Assembly (NCBI GenBank): GCA_036346225.1
Contig: JARFIW010000108.1
Span: 3,924,501 to 3,988,500, forward strand
DNA from: Platerodrilus igneus
Lineage: Eukaryota; Arthropoda; Insecta; Coleoptera; Lycidae
Length of the DNA stretch: 64,000 nucleotides
Direction of reading: 5' to 3'
The position numbers and the translations under genes were made by a program. The notes under the pieces were generated by a model. It did not search any database. It had not been told where the DNA came from and worked only from the letters and a program-made list of their open reading frames with translations. Each line of letters starts with the position of its first letter. The stretch's first letter is position 1. Below, in pieces: positions 42,601 through 54,344 of this stretch.

Positions 42601-45600
42601 GCAACCAAACGAAAAGTGGCTTGTTGAACGCAAACAAAAGACACGATCGAATTATATTCGACCTTCAACAAACGTATCCCATTTATTTGAATTTTTATTA
42701 GCCGAAATTCCTTTATACGTTAACGAGAAATAAGATACAACTGAATGTGTTTGGCTTTATTTATTTCACTTAGATAAAATTTTAGATAAATAGAATAATA
42801 CAACTATACAAGGTGGATACAAAAATTATAGTATCTTATTAGTAATTTAATAAATTTGTATGGTTTGGAAAATTAGAAATCTTCAATGAAACTAAGAGAC
42901 GCGGCTTAATAAAGAAATAACCGAGGTTATCTATATACTTGTTCTTAAGCGGTGCTTATATTGTAAATACACCCTTTGAAATGTTTTAAGAAAGACTTCA
43001 TTTGAAAATATTTGCGATTTCCTACACCCTAGAACGCACTCTGCTCCATGTGTGCGTTCTGTTTACAATTTAATTTTTTAGTAATATGGGTAATAATTGT
43101 GTTTCATCGCGGATAAACAAGTTGTGACAGCAGTTTGTGTAGGTAAAGCTGAGCTATTGTACGATACCATTAACATTTGTGGTTGTAGTGTACCATGCCA
43201 ACTGGCCGAAGCCTGGCAATGTTACAACGTGCTTCGCACTTTATAAAATACTTGTGGTTACCTTTCTCTAAAAAGACATTTTATTATTTCTAGGAATTAA
43301 CTTTATTTCCAAATATATATTGGTGTAGAAAATACAACTAAATACAGGGATTACTATATTTATTCGCGATTTTATTATTTATCTACGTAGTATAAATAAA
43401 TACGTTTACTGTAATTTTTTGATTGGTGGATTCCTCTTTCAAAACACAACTAGTGTAGATCTGAACCCATGCCAAAAATGTCGTCTATCTATTTCCCCTT
43501 ACATTAACACTTCCATAATTTTCTCCTTCTTTGTTTTGGTTTATCAAAAAAATTAATATAAATTCGGCTTTTACTATCTTCAAGTCTGCAGGTGCAGACG
43601 TATCCAATTTGACTTGTCTTTAAATTGCCATGAGGTTAGCTATGGAATCTCACCCTACCTGTAAAATGAAAACTTGCCTATTTGGATATGTTTTTTAAAT
43701 AAAAGATGGGTCCAAAACAAAATCCAAAAAATACTTTGCCTCGGAAATACTTCGCTATTAAAAATATCTACTTCCAAAATATCTACTACTAAAGTCTGCC
43801 TCAGAAATGTATTTTAGTTCAAGATACGTTGCTTAAGAAATATTAATCTAAAACTTACTTTGCATAAATATTATATTCCAAAATGTCTATATAAGTGCAA
43901 CATACCGTTTGCATTTTGAATATGTCTTGAGCTCCAGATGTCTTTCACCTCTGCAACATAAAACAACTGGAAGACGGAATTTCTTTTGATGGAGTCAAAT
44001 AGCTTTTCATTGCAACTGTTTGGTAAACCAGATATTCGTCTATTTAGAAGTTGAAGACTTCGCTTGACAGCGGCAGATGTCTTTCCTACTGAACGCCAGG
44101 TAGTACTCAAACAAAGTATTGGGATGTTTCTTGCCTCAGGTATGAGTTTTGCTGTGATTCTTTTTAGCGTCAACGATAGTAATATTCTAACCTACCTTTT
44201 ATAAATATCTAAATTATCTAAGTGTGTATTCGCAACAGTATCTTGTCTTTTTATGTTATTAAATCTAAATTACCTATGTGAGTAATCATAATATTATCTT
44301 GCCTTTTTGATTATCTGACATATAGTTAAAATATGCTTATAAATATTTTTTATTGACTATTACCTAACTGTGTGAACATACAAAATTTCATGAAATTTTC
44401 TATGAATAAAAAAACTTTTCTAAAATATAGTTTAAAATTAAATATAACTATTTTATTTGTTTTTACAGAAAGCTTTATAAATGTTTATAAAACATCACAT
44501 TAAGATTGTGATTTTCTGACTAGTAGTCGTACACATGTTATAGAAATAGTTGTTTAATTGTTGACAGAACTTTCAATATAAAAATTTAGTATTTCTTTCT
44601 AGCCTTCACTTACGTTTAATATCTAATTCACTTCTTCCTGCCCCTGAGATTAGTCTTTTGTAAACTCCGCAGCCCTTGAAAGCCGACGCTAGCTTCGCCA
44701 AGGTATATCTATCTTATACTTTGTAGTACACCTACCCTCTATATTACCTCGGGAACGGGTACGGTGCAGTCGAACTCACTCCGAGATGTCAGCAAACAAA
44801 ACAGCAGGAAATAATCCAACAAAACAAGAAGAACGTATTACACAAAGCTTTGAACCAATATCGCGAGAAGTGCGCGTCGTGACTTCGGGAACTTCCCCAA
44901 CAACAACATAACTCACCACGAACAATAAGAAAAAATCATTTTAATTAATTGCGTATCATCCCTCGCCGACTTGTATACGATTTTTAATTTTTAGACACCA
45001 TTTATAAGTTTTTAACTTCTTTTCAGGTATAATTCTGAAATAATGTTTTGACAAGGTTGTAACACACAAGACTTACAAAGATGTGAGTTTATTAGATCGT
45101 GATAGTGTTATTTTGGGGGGTGTTCATGTAGAAGTAACGTCACAGCGTAATATTGGTTTGCATACCTCCTAATGGAGTAAGATGTATCTTATAGCGAGTG
45201 GAATAGAGATAGACACATTGCATACACATTTGCTTTGTTACGCCTTATTGGCTGCATAAAGTTTTCCTTTAATATTAGGTATTGGGATGTTGTATAATCC
45301 GAAACGGAATGCTTTTTTCTTAACATTAATTTAATTAGGAGACAAACGACTGATTGCCTACTTAACACTGGTTTACCTTCTAAGAAAGTAGTACACCCAA
45401 TGGTAAATGAGAAAGTTGGTCAACGAAAACCAATACGTTTCCAGTTAAATAATGAGTAATTTTGCCTGGCATTGGGAAAGTCCGCTATGCTCAAATTACT
45501 TTTTCAATACCAGGTAACTACTTTAAAAGTTTGGTTATAATTTCTCATGAACTGGAGGTAGAGAACCCCTAATTTATTGATGTGTTTTTCCAAGCACGTA

Positions 45601-48600
45601 TTTTCTTACGCATTGAACAAGGTGCGGTTATTGCCTTACCCAATGGAAAACTTTTTATGGTGGTGGGAACAACGACGAGTTCATGAGAAACGCACGTTTT
45701 AAACAGTTCACCTCCAACTACTGTACGATATCGACCTATTAAACGCGAGTGCGTGTTTATTTCAGTGAGGTGTACATGTGAATCCCTACCTTCCATTAAT
45801 TACCTTTTAAATACCGTATTTTACGGACTATAAGGACGCACGGGACGATAAGGGGCACCTCAAATTTATAAAATGATTTTTAGAAAATTATATTTTAATG
45901 TTACTTTCGGATCACAATTATTATTTATTCTTATCATAACTCGTACTAACAATATTCACTTCATCTTCACTCTCGGCACTATCACTCGTCTCGTTAATGT
46001 CACCGTTCGTATCACTTCCGTCTGAACTCTTGCTGTCACTCCTTTCAAAAACTGCGTCATCTTCAGTACCATCTATAACATTACTTATTCCGCATTTTTT
46101 AAATGACTTTATAATTGTCATTTCTTTCACAGCTTTCCATGAATTTTTCACCCAGGTAGAAACTTCTGAAATGATTGATCATTTCATAATTTGGTTTTGC
46201 CATCCATTTATTCTACTCTTCTCGCATAAAATTTGTAAATAGTTTATTGATAGAAACATTTAACGGTTGTAATTGACTTGAAAGGCCTCCAGGAATGACT
46301 GCTATTTCTGTTATTTTTCGGACTATACGACGTAGGTGCCTCAAATTTAAAATTAGGAAAAATCCCCACGAATACTGTAATTTCGTTGATGCTGTGAAAC
46401 TCCTGGATTATTAGCGTTCACACGGGTCTTGACGTCATTTGCTTATCTTTGCAATCGCAAGTGCTGACGTAAGGTTTTGTATGTAAGAAGAAGTTAATCC
46501 TCCCACGAACTCAGACAGAATACGTCAATCTCGGTTGAAGAGAGAGACATTTAAGGTGAGGAACGCCGGCTAGCTCAAAAATTACCGTATCGACTTCCGT
46601 GAAAGAACAATCATTGTACCTTTTACCGGGTAGTGCTGACGTCAGTACGCTTCCGTTCCCACTCTTTTACCCCATTCCTGCCGTATCGTCAGCGAAGCCA
46701 TACCAGCAGCAGCATCCACAACAGAACAACAGCAGAGATAACCACCCCTGAGGACAACGCCCATTTAAATTCCAGGGTAAGTGTTTTTAAATTTTTATTT
46801 CCTTGCTCGGAGGGTATCACGCACATTCAACACCAGACAATGAAACCGATTTGCAACTTAACCAACTTCACAAATAAATTTTGAGGGTTTGATAAGAATT
46901 TTTAAAACTCTCCACTTTGTGGTAACAGAAAAATAAACCATCAATTCTCAAAAAAACTACATAAAAAATGTTGACCATTTACATACTTGCATACTTACTT
47001 AACATATGTCCTTTACAGCCCGGCTGCATCTTCCCTCCATTGATACAAAAGTCAATATGACCGACAATGCCCGTTTCTCCTAGTAGTCCAGCATTAGTGT
47101 GAATTATCTGCACCTGATGTGCATCATCTCTGGTTAGCCGAAACTGTTCATTGGAGAATCGATCTATTAAAGGTCGCGCTGGATCTAAACCTACGACAGA
47201 AAAATATCATAATTTTTTTATTTTGATACTAGTATCAGATAGAATATTGTAGGTGGTAAGTTGAAAGTAGTTCATATATTATTAGCTTTTACTATGTTAG
47301 AAAAATGTGAACACTGTTAGCAAGTATTGTATTTCAGCCTTAAAAACTCGTATACGTACTCACGCACGTATGCACACACGCACACGCAAGCGCACGCACA
47401 CACACACACACACATGTAGACCAAAACACGCATGCTCAGCCAAACTACACTTGGTTTCGTCTTTTTTTGTCTTCTTCCTTCGTATCTTGTGCTGTTTAGT
47501 TTTTTTTTAAATTTTGTTTTCACCTTTGCCTTTTTTGTTCCATTCTTTTTCCTTTTCTTTGGCTGGTTTTCTTACTGGCTGTTCTCACACCGACTTTGTC
47601 TAATTTTCGATCTTCTTTCTATGGTATTTGCTTTCTAGGCCTTCCTTTTTTTCTTCGGAAACTACGACAAATCAACTTTTCAATCTCGTTGGCTAGTATT
47701 TTCTTCGATTGTCCATTTGACCTAGACCTAGACCTGTTATTGTTATACACTCTCAGTTGCGTAGAGCTTAAGGTGTGAGGTCTCAGATTCAAACTATAGA
47801 ACTTTCCTGTCCTTTTCGTTTACTAGAGTTGTGCGATGTAATTTAAATGGTATTGGCAGAAAGGGTTGAGTAATTAGATTCGAGACGTTCCTGCATTACG
47901 ATTACTTCCCCGAAAACTTGAACGACATACTTTATCAACACTGCATTCCAATTGGCTGTCTGGAAGATCTATTAGGGCGGGTTCTAAAGATTAAGTGGTA
48001 GAAGGAAGTAATTAGAGTTATCTTTAACGCACTTAGAAGAGAAGGTGGAGCCTATTTGTATGGACTATTATGAGATAAAGATGGGAGGTGATAATTGTGC
48101 ATCAGAAGCCTCAGAGTTGTGGATATCCATGTGTGTATGCGTGTGCGATTATTAAAATTGTAGCATAACTGCGTTAATGTAACGTAATTTAAATGGTAGT
48201 TACAGAAGGGGTTGGGCTCGAGACGTAAGATATTCCTAATGGACCACCGTAAGACATAGACGACATACACTGACAAAATGGCCCAACGTTCCAACGTGGT
48301 TAAATAGCTTAAATTGCCGGATTCACTGAATGCGCGAAAATAGCTCTCCAATAATATTAGGAGGCCAAAGTGGTGTCTTAGACCCGTTAAAAAACATCTA
48401 CTTATGGGAAGTTACAACACTATGGAATACACTTAGAGATGAATAAATCACCTAACTTTTTACAATACTAGTGACATGATTTTAAAATCCCTCAATATAT
48501 CGGGTTTAAACATCTAACAGACATGTTTCTATTTTAAGTAACAGTGAATAATGAATAGATTGTTTTTCGACTAAATATCAATGGCCTGATTTTATAAATT

Positions 48601-50302
48601 CCTCAAACAAAATATTGATTAAAATTAATTAAATTTGAACAAGTTTAAAATACCGTTTTAGTGAACTTGATATCAAAGCCTCTCCTGCTTTACCACTGTA
48701 TATTTTTCAAAAAATAAGTAAAAATAAACTAATATTTGGAATTTTACCAAAACAGAAGTTTGTTACGCTTCAAGTGGCTTCACAAAAATTTTGGTTAATG
48801 TTAGGGGATTTATAATCATTAATTTAAAGTATATTACAGATAGTTGTGTAAAATACTTTTTGCATCAAGCAGTATTCCACATTGTAATTTAGCTAGAAAA
48901 TAGGTCGTGTGAATTATCCTCTAGACTTTTAAAAATAGTTTTCATTATTAAGTGATTTTGCGATGTAGAAGTTTCATACGGTTTGAAATGATTTCGTCAT
49001 TATTCAAGACCAATGAGAACGTGATTTGTACAAGGAGTAATGGACAAATTGGAAAATAACTACGGCCATTATTCTGTCTACACGCAACCACCTAATTTTG
49101 TAAAACTGTGAAGTAGTGCTTAATAAATTAATGCAGTGAAGTTTACCTGTAGATACTTTAGCCGAATTTGTTTCCTTATGTTGTAGGAAATACCAACAAA
49201 CGTTACTATAAATCTGGATTAGATAGGCGTTAATCAACCCACACCCTGTATTACGCAAACAAACAATGATTATTGTCTACCCCGCTGCCTAAGGTGCCAT
49301 AATCCAAAGGATTCATAACTGACTTTACTTTATATTTTAAACATTTAAATGTTCATAATTAATTAATTTTGCATGGTTAATTTATAAAGCACGTAAATAT
49401 GGTGTTTGTAATTCATGTGAAACCGATTACGCCCTCTGTACGGGCAAGCGATTAACGACAGTACAATTTACCTTTGTATTTGACAAGTAGTAAATTATTA
49501 ATGGGAATTAGACTTCAATTCCATTGTATGTAAACAAATGTTACACTCCTTTGCCGTTAAATATATTGGATGCGATGTAAGAATTTTAGAAATTATTTCT
49601 ACGAATTAAATAAATTTAGATTTACATAGTTGCTCTATTAAAAAGCTGCGCAAAATCGGCCTCACCAACCTTCCTAACGTAAAATTATTGTTAAAAAATA
49701 CATTTGAAGCGCTAGTTCATATAGTAATTACTGACTTAAATTCGTCCGTAATTTGGTCCTTCGATCCACAACAAAGGCAATTTATGCTACATCACGTGTC
49801 TACCTTACTTCTATACTAGCTTACACCAGTTATAACTTACCTACTATTTTGTACTGCTTTACATCAAGATGATTACTCATCATTCCACAAATATGAGCTC
49901 CTAACGAATGCCCAACACATGTAGTCTTTTTAGCAAGTCCGCCGAAATCCATTACGTAGGCATATAGTTGTGCTGCACATTGTGCAACCAGTTTCATATT
50001 CGACAAAGCAGATAAATAGCACGGAAATCTTGCAAGTGTCTGCCATTCAACCATGAAAACGTTATACTCATGAAGCGATACGTATGCTAAAATTGTTAAA
50101 TTGAATAGGTTGCGTTAAATTATATCAAGAACTTACCCTTCCTTAAGAGTTTTAAAGGGGGTGATACGTGGCTTCCATTAAACCCATGAATTATTATTAC
50201 GTTATTCTTGAGTGGTTCAAATCCAGCTGCCTTTAGAGCTAACCTGCTTCGAACATCTATTCGACTTTTGATGTTGTCACTAGAAAGATACAGTTGGATA
50301 TT
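39614..50302 (-). CDS. Secreted lipase / phospholipase A1-like gene (5' exons missing)
   Basis: Pancreatic-lipase family (AB hydrolase), five exons joined in phase: 50302-50137, 50086-49841, 47190-46999, 39885-39720, 39671-39614, all with GT..AG introns of 50, 2650, 7113 and 48 bp. The product from here is about 275 aa: oxyanion strand VIIIHGFNGS, nucleophile elbow GHSLGAHICG (Ser), catalytic Asp in GLDPARP, DDAHQVQIIHTNAG, and catalytic His in CSHFQS. The beta-9 loop (AGLLGETGIVGHIDF) and the lid between the cysteines after NGGK are short, as in PLA1-type members, so a phospholipase or galactolipase role is likelier than triglyceride lipase. Paired cysteines fit an extracellular enzyme. The signal peptide and first mature residues must be upstream of 50302 and were not found. 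Confidence 0.9.
39720..39885 (-). CDS. Lipase exon with catalytic His
   Basis: Acceptor GGTTGCAG at 39886; 166 nt. Reads RRSRCSHFQSVCYFAQALED..., GYPCDAACPKVG and MGPNIPLT. The His of CSH is the catalytic His. Its cysteines (C-SH, VCYF, YPCDAAC) match the conserved disulfide positions of the family. Confidence 0.9.
39886..41440. other. Intronic DNA, no other gene recognised
   Basis: First part of the 7.1-kb lipase intron. Nothing supportable was seen in either strand. Confidence 0.5.
41970..42225 (-). pseudogene. Exon-like orphan frame, copy 1
   Basis: The minus frame reads LCERNEFVRFGINLKIQNLE, then LPGITSATVKDLLLFDQLPS, then FAVCVPKPFGIGCCW and a stop at about 41975. The middle part resembles 43917-44175 (GKTSAAVKRSLQLL... 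GLP... EKLF). Both lie inside the lipase intron in the same direction. I do not know the family. No ATG starts the frame. Confidence 0.35.
42246..42392. repeat. Tandem repeat, AAATTAGTTTCT-like 16-bp unit
   Basis: About nine imperfect copies of TTTCTAAATTAGTTG/TTTC variants on the plus strand. Confidence 0.85.
42393..43915. other. Intronic DNA, no gene recognised
   Basis: A 61-codon plus frame (42442-42627) has ordinary amino-acid composition but no motif; I leave it uncalled. The rest is AT-rich without features. Confidence 0.45.
43916..44187 (-). CDS. Exon-like orphan frame, copy 2 (possible real exon)
   Basis: About 90 codons: ILLSLTLKRITAKLIPEARN, IPILCLSTTWRSVGKTSAAV, KRSLQLLNRRISGLPNSCNE, then VFQLFYVAEVKDIWSSRHIQ and NAN. 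It is bordered by a TTAG acceptor-like word (44188) and a consensus donor (ACG then GTATGT at 43915). The frame is open throughout. A related frame lies at 41970-42225. It could be one exon of a gene nested in, or transcribed with, the lipase intron, or of a transposon. I cannot name the protein. Confidence 0.4.
44786..44911 (+). CDS. Small 41-codon ORF
   Basis: Starts MSANKTAGNNPTKQEERITQ and ends SGTSPTTT-stop (TAA 44909-44911). It is Thr/Asn-rich and hydrophilic. The preceding 150 bp is G+C-richer than its surroundings, as at the leader-gag junction of a retroelement, but nothing follows. Low confidence that it is translated. Confidence 0.2.
   Translation: MSANKTAGNNPTKQEERITQSFEPISREVRVVTSGTSPTTT
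45140..45814. repeat. Diverged duplicate of 60555-61020
   Basis: Shared words include GTTACGCCTTATTGGCTGCA, TTTAATATTAGGTATTGGGA.GTT.TATAATCC, CTTTTTATGGT...GGCAACAAC.ACGAGTTCATG and CTACTGTACGATATCGAC. A third weaker copy of the right part is at 59440-59560 (CGAACGCGGGTGCGTATTAA). No gene. Confidence 0.65.
45815..46335 (-). pseudogene. pogo/Tigger-type transposase C-terminal relic
   Basis: The minus strand reads IAVIPGGLSSQLQPLNVSIN, KLFTNFMREE and then, after a frame change, SWKAVKEMTIIKSFKKCGIS followed by NVIDGTEDD and an acidic Ser/Asp-rich tail (stop at about 45921). This order (PGG.(T/S)SQLQPL(D/N)V.IN, then IIKSFKKCGISNALDG) is characteristic of the DDE_1 domain end of Tigger/pogo transposases. 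At the 3' side ACCGTATTTTACGGACTATA (45815-45834) resembles the terminal inverted repeat of such elements. The upstream half is missing. Confidence 0.85.
46336..46998. other. No gene recognised; donor-like signal at about 46777
   Basis: A plus-strand stretch at 46633-46775 is relatively G+C-rich and runs into CCAGGGTAAGTG, a donor-like word. The frame (MLTSVRFRSHSFTPFLPYRQ...) has no recognisable domain. It could be the leader exon of an old mobile element. Confidence 0.3.
46999..47190 (-). CDS. Lipase exon with catalytic Asp
   Basis: Acceptor TCTGTCGTAG at 47191; donor GTAAGT at 46998; 192 nt. Reads GLDPARPLIDRFSNEQFRLT, RDDAHQVQIIHTNAGLLGE, TGIVGHIDFCINGGKMQPGC, KGHML. The Asp of LDPA is catalytic; DDA..V.IIHT is a family hallmark. 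The short beta-9 loop and lid are discussed in the gene entry. Confidence 0.92.
47361..47415. repeat. (CA)n-type imperfect tract
   Basis: CACACG/CGCACG variants followed by pure CA. The overlapping ORFs on both strands are artefacts. Confidence 0.9.
47416..48869. other. Intronic DNA, no gene recognised
   Basis: 47440-47720 is T/C-rich on the plus strand. The ORFs at 47432-47778 reflect this. Nothing else supportable. Confidence 0.45.
48870..49480. repeat. Diverged duplicate of 61715-62360
   Basis: Shared landmarks in order: CACATTGTAATTTAGCTAGAAAATAGG, TTATTAAGT..A.TGCGAT, CCAATGAGAA, ACGGCCATAAT, GTAGTGCTTATAA and finally AATTCATGTGAAACCGATTACGCCCTCTGTACGGG. It lies in the lipase intron. 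The corresponding copy is 12.8 kb downstream in the same orientation. Confidence 0.7.
49841..50086 (-). CDS. Lipase exon with nucleophile Ser
   Basis: Acceptor ACAATTTTAG at 50087; donor GTAAGTT at 49840; 246 nt. Reads AYVSLHEYNVFMVEWQTLAR, FPCYLSALSNMKLVAQCAAQ, LYAYVMDFGGLAKKTTCVGH, SLGAHICGMMSNHLDVKQYK, IV. GHSLGA is the Gly-x-Ser-x-Gly nucleophile elbow; VDW is replaced by VEWQTLA.. in the family's (V/M)(V/D)W.... segment. The frame has a Met at 50054, but that is internal. Confidence 0.93.
50137..50302 (-). CDS. Lipase exon with oxyanion-hole strand
   Basis: Acceptor TTTTTTGGCAG at 50303; donor GTAAGTT at 50136; 166 nt starting in phase 0. Reads NIQLYLSSDNIKSRIDVRSR, LALKAAGFEPLKNNVIIIHG, FNGSHVSPPLKLLRK. 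IIIHGFNG is the conserved HG oxyanion strand. The family normally has further N-terminal residues before this exon, and a signal peptide. Confidence 0.88.
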
Positions 50303-52730
50303 CTGCCAAAAAAGAACAATTTGAAATCTCGAGCGAATTGTTACAGTTTAATATTCGTTTTCAGGGGTTTTTGAACAACTGAAAATAGTGCAGTTGAACA
50401 AACCGGGTTTCCGTTCGTGCCAAGAAACTTAATATCAACTTTATTAGACTCATGTTTTAGAAGAAAGCTCTTGAATTAACAGACGCCATTGCTGTGATTT
50501 CACTAGCATAGTAATCGAAACAAAACTTTACAAAAGAAAAATACTTGTCTGTGCACTTTTGTATCTAGAATATCCAAAGTAAGTCCAAAAGTAAAGAATT
50601 GATTGTGCAGTTGGTTCTGCACAATAGATCTGCTACTTTTCTTCTAGGCCAAAATCGACGATTCTTACATGTATTTTTCCATAGGCAAATCTAAGACCGA
50701 TTTTGCAAAATTGTGTACCTCTAATATGAAAAAAATAATATCATTATATGAAAAGGTAAAAGTGGAAGTAACGGACTCGTCCTGGTGACGTAACGTTGTT
50801 CTGGAACAAATGACCTTGAATGGTACAAAATTTGTAAAATCGATCCAGTTTCGTTCATATAATTTTAAGTCTCCACTTAGAATCTTAATTTTCTATGTGC
50901 ATTTTCTATTTTTAATTAATTAGCGTTACAGTAGTTTCTGTATTGAAGAACATTCAATCTTTATAAAACAAATAATACTTCAAACTTCCATGCTTGAATT
51001 TATTTAAACGTATAAAGTTCATGCAACTCGGCATGTTATTTTGCTTTATAATCAAACGCAAATGATATGTATCGCCTAGTTTAGGAACGAATCTATTCTC
51101 AATTATTACATGGCACTCAGCAAGTCTCAAATTAAGGATTAAAACCCCGCTAATAAAGTTCCTGTTTTTATATTAAAATTATCTAACTAAGTCATTATTC
51201 TAGATTTTACGCAATTTAATTCGAATTTTTGTCCCCAACGTGATGTATTATTTCCGGGAATTCCAAGGTTTTAATGACCTAATTAATGCCAAACCGCCGC
51301 AATCGATTTGATTCACGAGCATTTCAAGCGTTGTTTATCTTTGCCTAACGTACGGGTTGATGTTCGCATCGCATCTATCCTATAGTAATGCGAAAGCTAT
51401 AAAATCGATTTTTATTATTTTTAATGTTTACTCGAGTTCCTCGAACCAGTTATTTAATGGTTTCTCAGTACAGATGAAGCATTTTCTCTATTTCTCTGGA
51501 AGCTTCTAGAACATGTTTTATTTAAAATGTTATACGGAAGTCAATTTAGTTGTTAATTAAAGCTTTAATTGCTTTATTTATGCTCTATAAATGCAAAAAG
51601 TTTGCATCTTAATAATAGTAAAAAAACATTGGTTTGCACGGAAAATAAATCGTGTTCTTATACACAAAATTATTTATTTAATGCGCGGAAAATGTATTTT
51701 TATGATAAATAAATGGCGTTGTACATGCAACTAGATTTGCTTCTATGGCGAATGAAGCGTGTTCTGATGCATCTTTCTGCACAGAAAATTAACTATACTT
51801 ATATCTTAGAGAAAGATAGAAGAGTATAGGAAAACCTAGACCATGCTATATTAGTCAAATTATTAGAAATTTAGGTTGTGAAGGGTATGTAGAACTTTTA
51901 GATTAGCACAGAATAGAAAAGAAGTTTGAGCTGCGTCAAACCGACCTTAAGTAAGGTCGAAAACAAAATGATGATCTCTTAGCAATGACACGTCTTCAAT
52001 AATGCACCGAAAAAGTAATCGCATTTGCTTTCATAGTTACACACGGGAAATGTACTTTCTTTGCATTTTAGTGGCTTTGTATTTACAATACGCTTATATT
52101 TTTATACAGGGTGGAACAATGAATCTTCGGAAATTTCAATTTTTTCTGGTTTCTTTCTAATTTGGTAGGTTTTATTTATGGAATTTGGGTTTCAAAGACC
52201 TTTCGTGACCCCTTAGCACGTCATCCCCTTACCAAATTAAAATATAAAATTCAAAATCGCGTCATTTTTCCGCATGGAATAGTAATTTTACTATTTTTGT
52301 TTCTAACTACGTACTATCTACAACTATTTCTATAAGACTTATAATACATACGCATAATCCTCTTTACACTGGGGCCTTTCTCTTTAATAATTTATCTATT
52401 TCTACCTTACAATTAACTAAAATTTTCTTTACTCTATCCTAACATTTCTATCCTTAATTTCTAAATTTCTCATATTTACACACAGTCACGTCAAGTTTCA
52501 TCTTAAATAGAACTCTTCTTATTTGACTACCTCACTCATCATGTCGTAGCAAATTCCACTCTAAATTATCACAATCTTGAAAAAATATAAAGTATAAAAT
52601 TTTTATGAAGTCGGCCCAGTCTACACAGCTATACTACTCACGTCAAAAGCATTTGGTCTAGAATTTCTATATCTAGCCTACTTACGTTACTTTCAAATCG
52701 GATATCTTTCAATTAATCTTCATTATATGT
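50303..52730. other. No exon or repeat that I can support
   Basis: The missing 5' exons of the lipase should lie here or further upstream. I looked for a signal-peptide exon with an in-phase donor on the minus strand. A short Met-led hydrophobic frame near 50450 (MSLIKLILSFLA) is the nearest candidate, but no phase-compatible splice to 50302 was found. Confidence 0.4.
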
Positions 52731-52919
52731 CTAAATTTTAGTCTTAAATGGTTCAATATTACTAACTTCCAAATTATTTTCATCCTCTGTAGCAATTTTT
52801 GACTTTCTATTTACCAATTCGTAAAATTTCTCCTTTAATAATGAATCTACCTCATTTTTAATTTCACCTGGACATTTCACAGCAATTCTTACTTTCCTCT
52901 CTAATTCTTTCTCAAAATA
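52731..52919 (-). pseudogene. Gypsy spacer, second repeat
   Basis: Frame EKELERKVRIAVKCPGEIKN, then EVDSLLKEKFYELVNRKSKI. It repeats the pattern of 53418-53149 (RCPGETRDEV.SFL.KK...), so the spacer contains two diverged copies of a roughly 80-residue CPGE.+.EV.S.L module. Confidence 0.6.
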
Positions 52920-53148
52920 ATGTATATTGATACTTTTAATTCTCTCGTTCCATTTACTTTATCAATCTCTTTCTTCCTGCTCTTCCAATTCCTTCTTACA
53001 TCTGCGTATTTAAATGAATGTTTCGACAAACTAAACGCCATTTTTCCATGTTTATACATATGCCATTTTACAGAAAGATTTGATTCTTTAATCGAAATTA
53101 GCTCAAACGAATTATTGAACTCTACTTTCCAAATTATTTCCTCGTTAT

Positions 53149-53418
53149 TTAATATTTTACTCCTTTATTCTTTTTATTTTTAAGAGCTGCATTCACAAAA
53201 AATTCCTTTATCTCCTTTTCAACATCTGCAATCATACTATTTTTACTCATTTCATCTATTATTTCTAACTCTTCAACAATATCTTCTACAGTTTCCAATA
53301 ATTCTGACTTTTTCTCTAAAAACGATACAACTTCATCTCTTGTTTCACCAGGGCACCTGATACTTAAACTCTTTTCTCCTTTACATTCCATGTTTTTCTC
53401 AAATCGATTCAAATTCAT
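53149..53418 (-). pseudogene. Gypsy spacer, first repeat
   Basis: 89-codon frame with SLSIRCPGETRDEVVSFLEK and a Glu/Lys-rich predicted coiled coil. It lies between protease and where RT would be. Confidence 0.6.
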
Positions 53419-53522
53419 ACAATCTCATTCTACTTCTATACGGACTTCCTCGTCCCATTTAATCCTTTCATCCCCCATAATCGTCACTTTATTTTCAGTA
53501 TCTATTATATCTTTCATCTTAC

Positions 53523-53798
53523 TTATAAAATAATTCCCAGAATGGTATCAACTCTAAACCCTGGCACTATTAAAAATTCTTGCTCAACCTTTATCCTTCC
53601 CAATTTCACTTCCAGAATTATTATACTCTTGATTATTGCAAACTTCTTATTATTCGGCGATACTAAATTTTTTTTCTTAATAGGGATAACTTTCTGCATT
53701 AACTCCTCTGAATTATCTTTAATGAAACCTTCACATACTAATGTTGCTTCAACTCCTCTGTCTAAAAGTAACTTTATCTCTTTTCCTTCTATTTCCAA
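53523..53798 (-). pseudogene. Gypsy aspartic protease
   Basis: The frame has IKLLLDRGVEATLVCEGFIK where retropepsins have LLDTGA(E/S).(T/S)(L/V), and VEQEFLIVPGFRVDTILGII near its end (the second conserved ILG box). The catalytic DTG reads DRG, so the active-site Thr is lost. Confidence 0.85.
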
Positions 53799-54047
53799 TT
53801 TTATTATAGGTAGTATATCATTTTTGCATTAGCTTTTACATCGTTTTCCAAATCAAGTTTTATAAATTCACCCGCATGTTCATATTTATTAATTTCTATA
53901 CTTTCGTTGTTTGATTTGTCTGTTCCTACAAATCCTGCCTATTTGACATTTCAGGCCGATTCACTATCTCTGCAAATGTTTTTCTATTATCGTTGCTACC
54001 ATTTATGCCATCTCTTTGTACGTTTGTTATATTATCCCTTCCTTGGG

Positions 54048-54230
54048 TTACGGTTCTAGTTTGAATGGTACGGATTCATTGTTCTCCCTTCCCCCGTCTC
54101 TCCTAATGGCATTTTCTCTATTCCAATTACTCCTCTGGGTATTCCTCCTTTCAAATGGATATCTTTTCTGTCCATTATTCCTTTGAAATCTAAAAGCATT
54201 CGTGGGCTGATCCCTTGGTCTGGTCTCCAT
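54048..54230 (-). pseudogene. Gypsy nucleocapsid-like basic region
   Basis: 60-codon frame METRPRDQPTNAFRFQRNNG followed by QKRYPFERRN..RSNWNRENA. Arg/Asn/Gln-rich, as in the nucleic-acid-binding C-terminus of Gag. No CCHC knuckle is seen. Confidence 0.7.
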
Positions 54231-54344
54231 CCTCCTTGGTTAATCTATATCATAGTATCGTTACAGATATTCCCAAAATACATCTCTGTCAATAATATTT
54301 TGTAAAGCTATGCATTGCCTTACTTCCGTTTCAAAGTGACCTGC

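Noticed and set aside
50380..50470. Hydrophobic Met-led frame upstream of the lipase exons
   Set aside because: No donor gives a phase-compatible join to the exon at 50302, and stops intervene, so it was not used as the missing first exon.
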